A stretch of 5,243 nt of DNA from Acidobacteriota bacterium. GTDB taxonomy: Bacteria; Acidobacteriota; UBA6911; RPQK01; JAPXNP01. The notes below the pieces were generated by a model. It was not told the origin of the DNA and did not search any database. It saw only the letters and a program-made list of their open reading frames with translations. Below, one piece after another: positions 1-5,243 of the stretch. The stretch lies in assembly GCA_030614585.1 (NCBI GenBank), contig JAUWTT010000339.1:1-5243 (forward strand), in the 5' to 3' direction. The position numbers and the translations under genes are program-made. Each line of letters opens with the position of its first letter. The first letter of the stretch is position 1.

Positions 1-1
1 A

Positions 2-454
2 AGCCTTTTTGAAACCGTCAGAGGATCACTCGAGGTCTTGGAATCCGTGGGCCGTGAGAACTTCGGAATCATCTATGAACCTGCCAACTGGATGCTTGCC
101 GGTGAAGAATATGGTCCGAAAGCGATCAAACGAGTTCAAAACTACATTTTCAACGTCTATGTCCAGAACCATCGTTTGACTCCGGATGGAGAGGCTTCGC
201 TTACGACTTGGAACAAAGGCCCCGTCAAAGTTGATCACATCGGATTATGGGAGGACGGCGGGGTCGATTTTCGTGCCGTGTTTGCTGCCCTTCACGAAAT
301 CGGTCACGGAGGGTTTGTCACTGTCCATCAGGCTTTTGAAGGGATCATGCCGGTTGAGGAAGCCGTAAGCAAAAGTTGCGTGTATCTCAAGGCTGTGATG
401 AGGCCCGGAAACGCACGAAGGAAGAAAACCGGCTTTTCAGACGGGGTGTGGTGA
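2..454 (+). CDS. Sugar phosphate isomerase/epimerase-like TIM-barrel protein, 3' part (5' end outside window)
   Basis: The frame is open from the left edge to a TGA at 452-454, giving 150 visible residues, the C-terminal half of a roughly 270-300 residue protein. Numbering from the first full codon (position 2), the core reads like the late strands of the xylose-isomerase-like / AP endonuclease 2 barrel. A strand with acidic residue E26 lies in 'IIYEPANW', a strand 'VYVQNHRL' carries H57, then comes 'GGVDF', and a last strand 'GGFVTVHQAF' (about 103-112) is followed by the closing helix. Family members bind a divalent metal and isomerise or epimerise sugars or sugar derivatives in the cytoplasm. 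Here the last strand has His where many members have Glu, so the metal site looks variant. The final ~18 residues are Arg/Lys-rich and lie beyond the fold. A TTG at 38 is in frame, but the fold clearly continues upstream of it, so it is not the start. FAH follows 33 bp downstream, suggesting one operon. The superfamily is fairly sure; the substrate is unknown. Confidence 0.8.
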   Translation, partial: SLFETVRGSLEVLESVGRENFGIIYEPANWMLAGEEYGPKAIKRVQNYIFNVYVQNHRLTPDGEASLTTWNKGPVKVDHIGLWEDGGVDFRAVFAALHEIGHGGFVTVHQAFEGIMPVEEAVSKSCVYLKAVMRPGNARRKKTGFSDGVW

Positions 455-476
455 CAGGAGAACCCATTCTTCGGGA

Positions 477-483
477 AGAGGTG
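477..483 (+). promoter_or_regulatory. Ribosome binding site of the FAH-family gene
   Basis: The purine-rich stretch AGAGGTG lies 4 bases before the ATG at 488. It contains the GAGGTG core of a Shine-Dalgarno sequence and supports that ATG as the start. This matters because it places the signal peptide inside the protein. It sits in the 33-bp gap after the isomerase stop, and no promoter is apparent in that gap. Confidence 0.65.
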
Positions 484-487
484 ACTT

Positions 488-556
488 ATGAAATCCTACA
501 GGCTCCCTTTGATTTTTCTGCAAGTTGTCCTGGTCTTGAACGCTCCCGTTTTTGCC
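488..556 (+). other. Signal peptide region of the FAH-family protein
   Basis: Codons 1-23 encode a short basic n-region (K2, R5), an uncharged hydrophobic core (L6 to L17) and a c-region ending in V21-F22-A23, which satisfies the -3/-1 rule for signal peptidase I. There is no Cys after the cleavage point, so it is not a lipoprotein, and there is no twin-arginine motif, so the Sec route is expected. T24 falls where many cytosolic relatives have their initiator Met, so cleavage would leave a nearly standard FAH N-terminus. This is read by eye; an uncleaved membrane anchor remains possible. Confidence 0.7.
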
Positions 557-1507
557 ACGAAGCTGGTGACCTACACCTTCCGTGGAGAAACCAGACTTGG
601 GGCCTGGGTCGAAAACGGAATTGTTGATCTCAACCGGGCCTATGTCTCCCTTTTACAGCAAGAGCAAACGGCACGAGCGCGAGCGCGTGCAGATGCTATG
701 GTTCCTCCCGATATGCTGGCCTTCTTGCAGGGTGAAGAGGAGTCTATGCAGGCCGGTTTGGAGGCCATCAAGCACGTCCAGAAGTCTCTGCGCACATCGG
801 GTGCTTTCGAGAAACTCAAGGAGCTGGGCGTGCTTTTCACCCATGACGAGATCAAGTTGGAAGCACCTTTGACGAATCCCCCCCACCTGCTTTCGCTCGG
901 CCTGAATTACCGGCAGCATGCCGACGAAACGGGTTCACAAGTTCCCCAACATCCTATAATCTTCACCAAAGAAGGTGAGGTCATTGGACCTGGGGCTCCG
1001 ATTCGAATTCCACCTGCCGTTCAGAAACCGGATTATGAGGCAGAGTTGGTATTTGTCATGGGGAAGCGTGCTTACCAGGTTTCGGAGGAAAAAGCCCTCG
1101 ATTACGTAGCCGGCTATTCCACGTTCAACGATGTTTCCGCTCGCGCTCTGCAATCAAGGGTGAGCCAGTGGACCCTGGGTAAGAGCGTCGACACCTTCTC
1201 GGTCATGGGTCCCTATCTGGTTTTGAAGGATGAAATCAGTGATCCGCATCAACTCCGGATCAGCACTCGAATCGGAGACGAGGTGCTGCAAGATTCCAAC
1301 ACAAGTGACATGATTTTTACGATTCCTCAGGTGATCGCCTACATTTCCCAGGTCATGGCCCTGGAACCGGGAACCGTCATCACTACGGGTACGCCCCAGG
1401 GAGTTGGATCGGCCCGCCAACCACCGCGTTTTCTTCGCCCGGGAGATACCGTGATCGTTGAAATCGAAAAACTCGGAGTTCTATCGAATCCGGTCACCCG
1501 CGATTAG
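488..1507 (+). CDS. Fumarylacetoacetate hydrolase (FAH) family enzyme with signal peptide
   Basis: A 339-residue protein. Residues 1-23 form a signal peptide: K2 and R5, a hydrophobic run (about 6-17), and a type I cleavage site VFA|TK after A23. The mature N-terminus begins like cytosolic family members ('KLVTY', then 'RLGAWVENGIVDL'). A helical insert (about 50-115) with 'ARARARADAMVPPDMLAFL' precedes the catalytic domain (about 132-336). Family hallmarks are the H144-x-x-E147 dyad in 'NYRQHADE', metal ligands E184 and E186 in 'DYEAEL' and D215 in 'FNDVSAR', 'GKSVDTF' at 231-237, 'TTGTPQGVG' at 299-307, and the closing 'GDTVIVEIEKLGVLSNPV'. All expected catalytic and metal residues are present, so the enzyme is probably active. 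Members hydrolyse C-C bonds in diketo acids, or decarboxylate, dehydrate or isomerise related oxo acids. The sugar isomerase upstream favours a sugar-acid substrate over tyrosine breakdown, but this is inference. Predicted export to the periplasm is unusual. Confidence 0.92.
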   Translation: MKSYRLPLIFLQVVLVLNAPVFATKLVTYTFRGETRLGAWVENGIVDLNRAYVSLLQQEQTARARARADAMVPPDMLAFLQGEEESMQAGLEAIKHVQKSLRTSGAFEKLKELGVLFTHDEIKLEAPLTNPPHLLSLGLNYRQHADETGSQVPQHPIIFTKEGEVIGPGAPIRIPPAVQKPDYEAELVFVMGKRAYQVSEEKALDYVAGYSTFNDVSARALQSRVSQWTLGKSVDTFSVMGPYLVLKDEISDPHQLRISTRIGDEVLQDSNTSDMIFTIPQVIAYISQVMALEPGTVITTGTPQGVGSARQPPRFLRPGDTVIVEIEKLGVLSNPVTRD

Positions 1508-1913
1508 ACAGAGCAGGTAAGAAATCTGCCCCTGCGACTACCATCGGAATGGCTGTCCGCTACATCGTGAACGGAATTCAGAACCGCGAGTCGCGCCTGT
1601 GCCATTCGGACTAGCAGTGCTGTGGCGAAACGAATGAAGAAGTGTTTCGTCTCGTATACTGGATCCTGCAACACTTCCGGCGCGCGAGATGAGTCAATCC
1701 GCCGGCCTTCCAGCAAACGGCTGCAATCGTTGCACTTCCAGTGGTAGTGTAAACTGTCGGCACTCCGGAGGCACTCTCTAGATTCTCAACAGTATGCACG
1801 CATGAGGGACAGTACAGACAGGGGTCGAGCACGTTTTCGGGATCGAGCAGGATCAAGACGATATGCGTACGAAGGGGCGGTGGATCACCAGGAATTCGTG
1901 CCAATCAGAACGC

Positions 1914-1942
1914 TTGACTGGATATCAATCTGGAGTAAGAAT
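1914..1942 (+). promoter_or_regulatory. Candidate sigma70-type promoter for the IclR-family gene
   Basis: TTGACT at 1914-1919 matches 5 of 6 bases of the -35 consensus. After a 17-base spacer, AAGAAT at 1937-1942 matches 4 of 6 of the -10 consensus. Transcription would begin near 1949, leaving a leader of about 25 bases with the Shine-Dalgarno sequence at 1961. A 7-base interrupted palindrome, GGTAACC (1948-1954), lies at the predicted start and could be part of an operator, since IclR regulators often control their own genes. Short matches of this kind also arise by chance. Confidence 0.28.
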
Positions 1943-1960
1943 TGCCGGTAACCCCGTTGA

Positions 1961-1967
1961 AAAGGAG
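1961..1967 (+). promoter_or_regulatory. Strong ribosome binding site that fixes the IclR start at GTG 1974
   Basis: AAAGGAG lies 6 bases before an in-frame GTG at 1974-1976. This near-ideal Shine-Dalgarno match and spacing decides between the GTG and the upstream ATG at 1863, which would add 37 residues that look unlike any part of an IclR protein. Confidence 0.75.
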
Positions 1968-1973
1968 TCAAAA

Positions 1974-2798
1974 GTGCCCGATAAGAAGAGCAGAAAGCCT
2001 CGGCCTCAAAAGCGCCTTCACACCGGTACTGAGCAACTTAACGAAAAATATTTCTCGAAGGTGGTTGGCAAGGCCTTGAACCTGCTCGAGTTGATTCAGA
2101 GGAGTTCACACCCTATGAGCCTCGGCGAGATTACCCAGCAGATCGGCATGGCGAAGAGTTCCGTTTTTCGTATCCTCTATACACTTGAAGTTGCTGGGTA
2201 TGTCAGGAAGGACGAATCAGGGAACTACGGGTTAACAACGGAAATGCGCCCCTGGGTTTCTCGTTCCTTTGTCAAGAAGTTGGTGGATATAGCAAAGCCG
2301 GGGATGTTGGCATTCAGGCGGAAGTTCAATGAAACGGTAAGCCTTGGGGTGCTCTTTGACAATCATATCGAAGTTGTCGCAGTATTTGAAAGTCGCCAAC
2401 TAATCCGCATGGGCAATACCGTCGGTCGGATTATCCCTCCGCATGCGAGTTCAATGGGTAAGGCAATTACCGCGTTCCAGACCGAGAAGCGAAGGGAAGA
2501 ACTCTTGAGAAGCTATGGGTTACATCGATTCTCGGAACGGACAATCACTGACGAAATAGAGTTGAATAGCGCGTTCGAGCAGATCCGTAAAAACGGTTGG
2601 AGTGTGGATAACGAAGAGAGTACCGAGGAAGGGTTTTGCTTCGGAGCTCCGATTTCGGTAGGTGAGGAGGTTCGGGCAGCAATCAGCATCTCGTTCCCCG
2701 AGGCACGGTCACCCAAGAGCGAGGCCAGGGAGAAGTTGGTGGCGTCTCTCATCAGGCTAACCCGTGAGATCACGGAGGAGTTGGTGGAGCTACAGTAG
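1974..2798 (+). CDS. IclR-family transcriptional regulator
   Basis: A 274-residue protein from the GTG start, within the usual 240-280 residue range of the family. It has a basic tail (residues 2-14, rich in K and R), then a winged helix-turn-helix domain (about 27-90). That domain contains 'ALNLLELI', 'MSLGEITQQIGMAKSSVFRIL' (recognition helix about 59-70) and 'LEVAGYVRKDESGNYGL' for the wing. The C-terminal effector-binding GAF-like domain (about 100-270) has 'VSLGVLFDNHIEVVAVFES', the signature 'PPHASSMGKA' at 155-164, and 'EESTEEGFCFGAPI' at about 214-227 with C222, matching the ligand pocket motifs of the family. IclR proteins bind DNA as dimers or tetramers and respond to small carbon metabolites, acting as repressors or activators. 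The natural targets here are the sugar isomerase/FAH operon upstream or the convergent glycosidase gene, but no operator can be identified. The stop TAG is at 2796-2798. The effector is unknown. Confidence 0.95.
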   Translation: MPDKKSRKPRPQKRLHTGTEQLNEKYFSKVVGKALNLLELIQRSSHPMSLGEITQQIGMAKSSVFRILYTLEVAGYVRKDESGNYGLTTEMRPWVSRSFVKKLVDIAKPGMLAFRRKFNETVSLGVLFDNHIEVVAVFESRQLIRMGNTVGRIIPPHASSMGKAITAFQTEKRREELLRSYGLHRFSERTITDEIELNSAFEQIRKNGWSVDNEESTEEGFCFGAPISVGEEVRAAISISFPEARSPKSEAREKLVASLIRLTREITEELVELQ

Positions 2799-3054
2799 AC
2801 TTTGCTCTCCCGAAACTGACGTGACCCGCCGAGGACAACCCGCCTAACTCCACAACCATCACCTCGATCGATGGCTGGCTGAGAAGATCGTGTTCCGAGT
2901 ACCATCCAAGGCCTTGAAAGAATGGATCATATCGTCTCTTCTCGAAGGCTCTCTTGTTTGGTTCACACACCCTGACGACGGTGTTTCCCCACAGCGCGAT
3001 TGCCTCTGCATAGTCTCTCAGCGGACTGAACTTACGGGTCTCCGGGGCTGCAAG
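2799..3054. other. Convergent intergenic region, open on the minus strand in the glycosidase frame
   Basis: This 256-bp gap separates the stops of two convergent genes. No clear GC-rich hairpin with a T-run is visible for either gene. On the minus strand the frame directly after the glycosidase TAG (3055-3057) stays open for about 94 codons, to a TGA at 2770-2772 inside the IclR 3' end. The translation has a protein-like composition, for example 'LRDYAEAIALWGN' and 'YDPFFQGLGWYSEHDLL', rather than the usual out-of-frame look. It has no recognised family. It may be remnant coding sequence or chance. Confidence 0.4.
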
Positions 3055-5243
3055 CTACTTTTCCTTTCTCATCAGCCAGATTTCGCCAATGTCCATTCCG
3101 CGACCATTGCCGCGCAACCCCGGTTCCCGGGTGAAAGTGAGTTCCAGCTTCCCATCGGCCGTAGCTTCTTGCGGAACATCGAACTCTACCGGGGCGTACG
3201 GAGTAGGCTTTGCCATCAAGGCATGGATCTCGTGTCGGCCGTCCGCAACGAGCTTGACTTTGGGTCGCGGATTGTCGCCGGCATAGACGACCCTCACTTT
3301 GTATTGTGCCTTCGGGTCGAGATCTTCGTAACGCAGTTGGAGCGGATGGTCATTGAGGGTACCGGCCGTGCGCCACCAAGACATCGGATAGACCTGCTCC
3401 AGCTCGTAGGAGCCGCGTTGACGTGTTCCATGACCGGCCCGACCCAGGCTGACATAAGACGACTCGAGGTGAGCCGGGTCGGTCGGGTAGCCGGGACCTC
3501 GAACCAGATGCGGCTGCCGTGCCAGATTACCGAGATCATCATAGAATCCTCCTGGCCCCGGATTTGTCCAGTTGACAATCTCATCGATTGCCGCTAGACG
3601 CTCTCTCTCGTTCTCCATTTTTTGGATCTCGCCAAAACGCTGCTTCAGCCATAGCCGGTTGTTGAGAGGACGATCGGTGGTATCCAGGTTTGCGCCCCGG
3701 CCAACGGAGATGGCCTGGTATTTTTCGACGCTCAACTGCGACCGGCTGCTCTGGTAAAGCGCCTCGGCCAGCTCAAAGAGCCGTGCCCGAATGTCGGAAG
3801 CCACCGGCTCGGTCACCGCCTTATTGAGGATCGACTCCGCTTCCGAAAGAGCAATTAGCGATCCCGTCCGCTTCGCCACGCGCAACGTGTCCATCGCCTG
3901 TTCTTCGAGTTCGGTTTCATACAGGAGCCGGCGACGGACGTAGGTGTCGTAATATGCTCGATAAAGCCCCTGCTGGAAGCGCCAGGACAACTTCGTCTGC
4001 GGGGAGGCCTTCCTCTCCATCTCCCGAAACATCTGGAAGGTCGTCTCAACTCCGAAGTTGGCAATCAAAGGTCCGCGCCAGTTTCGCTCCAGCGCCATCA
4101 AACCCTGGGCGAATTGATCAGCCCATTCATCTCCAATGAAATAGCGGGAGAACTCACGAAGAGTTTCTATTGGCTCGACCTCCGGGTCCCAGCCCAGCCC
4201 GCTCCAGACAATCTTATTGACATCATCATTGACGCCCTCGGAATAGGTCAGAAAGCCGATCGCGTATTCTTCGTACGCGTGGAAGATGTCGGTCTGGTCG
4301 AGCGGTCGCGGGTTGTAGACCTCCCGCGCCTGGGTAAGCATGTAGGCAAGATCCCAGTCGGGAACGAAGTACTGGCAGTGCCGGCTGTGGGTAATATCGG
4401 GATAGCGGCGCAGCGGATACTTCTTCGGCAGACGGCGCCTTAGTTCCGGAATGCTGTCCCGGACCTGCGGGCCGTGAACCACTCCTTCGAGCCATTCCGG
4501 CTCCGTCTCCATGATGGCATAGAACTCTTCCATCCACTCCTTCGAGAAGCTCTGGGGCGAAACCCACATCTCGGCATTCGGATGATACTTCCTAAGGGAC
4601 GCTGTCTGTTTCTCCAGCAGCGCCATCAGGTACTTGGGTTGCGTGTGACCGGGATCTCCACCCGGGACAAAGATGTGGTCGATGTGGGGAAGACTGCTGA
4701 AGACCTCCTCCCATTCATTCAAGGCGAATTCCACGATCGCTGGATCGGAGTAGTCTCGATCCATTGCGGGATACCAGATCCACACTTCGAGGCCGTATTC
4801 GGCGGCAATTCGGGACATCTCTGCCATCATTTCGATTTTTGGCAGAGGGAAATGTGGACTGTCATCTGCATCGTCCGAGCGCGGTGGGATCAGCTCGATC
4901 GCGTTGGTCCCGAACACAGCCAAATCACGCATATATTGATCCCACATCTCAATGGTGAAGCCATCATACGAGTTGACCTTGGGCCGGAAGCCCAACTGGT
5001 GTCCCCGCAGTGCGGTCTTCGGCGCGGTTGCGATCCTAAGGCCATCGCCGACCTCCACAATCTTGCCGCGGCGCATCTTCATGTGCCTTAACAGGTATCC
5101 GGCGCCAAACATGACCGCCGGGTCGCTGTTACCGACAATTAAGACGGTGTCGGAGATCACCTGGACCCGGAAGCCTTCGTCCCCAGTCGGTGCTGCTATG
5201 AGTTGGCCGGCCAGGTTTCCGGCCAGCTGTTCAAGTTGAGCCG
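3055..5243 (-). CDS. Large glycoside-hydrolase-like protein, alpha-glucuronidase/hexosaminidase-type N-domain (5' end outside window)
   Basis: The frame is open from the right edge to a TAG at 3055-3057, giving 728 complete visible residues. A GTG at 5160 is in frame, but coding continues upstream without a stop, so the start is outside. Numbered from the first full codon (5241): about 1-75 is an alpha/beta domain with 'VLIVGNSDPAVMFGAGYLLRHM' (33-54), as in the N-terminal domains of GH67, GH20 and relatives. About 77-350 is a probable TIM barrel: 'ALRGHQLGFRP' (77-87), 'AVFGTNAIELIPP', 'EVWIWYPAM' (152-160), 'FVPGGDPGHTQP' (191-202), 'EMWVSPQSF', 'GVVHGPQV' and 'SEGVNDDVNKIVWS' (334-347). 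A helical region (about 350-560) and a C-terminal beta-sandwich, possibly carbohydrate binding (about 610-728, ending 'GMDIGEIWLMRK'), follow. It probably cleaves glycosidic bonds, perhaps releasing a uronic acid or amino sugar. The catalytic acids cannot be assigned, and a signal peptide cannot be judged. It converges on the IclR gene. Confidence 0.75.
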   Translation of the reverse strand, partial: AQLEQLAGNLAGQLIAAPTGDEGFRVQVISDTVLIVGNSDPAVMFGAGYLLRHMKMRRGKIVEVGDGLRIATAPKTALRGHQLGFRPKVNSYDGFTIEMWDQYMRDLAVFGTNAIELIPPRSDDADDSPHFPLPKIEMMAEMSRIAAEYGLEVWIWYPAMDRDYSDPAIVEFALNEWEEVFSSLPHIDHIFVPGGDPGHTQPKYLMALLEKQTASLRKYHPNAEMWVSPQSFSKEWMEEFYAIMETEPEWLEGVVHGPQVRDSIPELRRRLPKKYPLRRYPDITHSRHCQYFVPDWDLAYMLTQAREVYNPRPLDQTDIFHAYEEYAIGFLTYSEGVNDDVNKIVWSGLGWDPEVEPIETLREFSRYFIGDEWADQFAQGLMALERNWRGPLIANFGVETTFQMFREMERKASPQTKLSWRFQQGLYRAYYDTYVRRRLLYETELEEQAMDTLRVAKRTGSLIALSEAESILNKAVTEPVASDIRARLFELAEALYQSSRSQLSVEKYQAISVGRGANLDTTDRPLNNRLWLKQRFGEIQKMENERERLAAIDEIVNWTNPGPGGFYDDLGNLARQPHLVRGPGYPTDPAHLESSYVSLGRAGHGTRQRGSYELEQVYPMSWWRTAGTLNDHPLQLRYEDLDPKAQYKVRVVYAGDNPRPKVKLVADGRHEIHALMAKPTPYAPVEFDVPQEATADGKLELTFTREPGLRGNGRGMDIGEIWLMRKEK

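Larger units (their letters stand above)
1508..1973. other. Intergenic region of 466 bp, possible gene remnant on the minus strand
   Basis: No convincing intact gene is visible. The IclR frame is open upstream to an ATG at 1863, but a well-placed Shine-Dalgarno sequence and GTG at 1974 make that extension unlikely to be translated. On the minus strand, a frame from a TTG at 1904 down to 1611 has a Cys-rich stretch 'CLYCPSC' followed by 'ENLESASGVPTV'. This loosely recalls the Cys motif plus 'ELE..GIPTV' pattern of UGSC-family proteins. An in-frame stop lies directly before the TTG, there is no ribosome binding site, and the frame continues into unrelated sequence. A second minus-strand frame (1716 to 1504) has protein-like composition but is not recognisable. 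Together they could be a frameshifted, decayed gene, or chance. No Rho-independent terminator is seen after the FAH stop. Confidence 0.3.

Noticed and set aside
668..692. GC-alternating repeat-like stretch encoding ARARARA in the FAH insert
   Set aside because: It is a low-complexity segment of a helical insert and is followed by the normal 'VPPDMLAFL' segment. The imperfect palindrome at DNA level is explained by repeated Ala-Arg codons.
1513..1535. Short inverted repeat GCAGG/CCTGC just after the FAH stop, considered as a terminator
   Set aside because: The stem is only 5 bp with a 13-base loop and there is no following T-run, so it does not meet the pattern of a Rho-independent terminator.
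2864..2871. TCGATCGA palindrome in the convergent gap, considered as an operator or terminator stem
   Set aside because: It is an 8-base palindrome with no partner site, no loop and no T-run, and is expected by chance at this length.
2513..2905. 130-codon minus-strand open frame over the IclR 3' end
   Set aside because: It is antisense to the IclR effector domain, which carries strong family motifs. The translation is Ser/Arg-rich with no domain.
2890..3597. 235-codon plus-strand open frame
   Set aside because: Most of it is antisense to the glycosidase coding sequence, it has no ribosome binding site, and its translation has no recognisable domain. It is a shadow of the minus-strand gene.
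4474..5091. 205-codon plus-strand open frame
   Set aside because: It lies wholly antisense to the conserved barrel region of the glycosidase, and the minus-strand translation is clearly the real protein.

Overview
The window (5243 bp) looks like a chromosomal segment of a Gram-negative environmental bacterium with moderately high GC. The gene types fit a polysaccharide- or sugar-acid-degrading lineage such as Acidobacteriota, Planctomycetota or a similar soil or marine group. That placement is inferred from the protein families only: there is no rRNA or other taxonomic marker here. Nothing indicates a phage, an insertion sequence, a CRISPR array or a plasmid.

Layout. (1) 2-454, plus strand: the 3' part of a xylose-isomerase-like TIM-barrel protein (sugar phosphate isomerase/epimerase superfamily), cut by the left window edge. 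(2) 488-1507, plus strand: a complete fumarylacetoacetate hydrolase (FAH) family enzyme that carries an N-terminal signal peptide, 33 bp downstream and probably in the same operon. (3) 1508-1973: a 466-bp gap with no convincing gene, containing a Cys-rich reverse-strand open frame that may be a gene remnant. (4) 1974-2798, plus strand: an IclR-family transcriptional regulator starting at a GTG with a strong Shine-Dalgarno sequence. (5) 2799-3054: a convergent gap whose reverse strand stays open in the frame of the next gene. (6) 3055-5243, minus strand: a large multidomain glycoside-hydrolase-like protein with a GH67/GH20-type N-terminal domain, a TIM barrel, a helical region and a C-terminal beta-sandwich. 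Its 5' end lies beyond the right edge.

How the genes may work together. TIM-barrel sugar isomerases, FAH-family hydrolases or dehydratases, and IclR regulators often occur together in bacterial catabolism of sugars and sugar acids (2-keto-3-deoxy acid type routes). The large glycosidase-like protein could supply uronic or other sugars from a polymer. This is an inference from neighbourhood; no substrate can be read from the sequence. The most unusual features are the exported form of an enzyme family that is normally cytosolic, the poorly characterised glycosidase clade, and the two intergenic stretches that look like decayed coding sequence.
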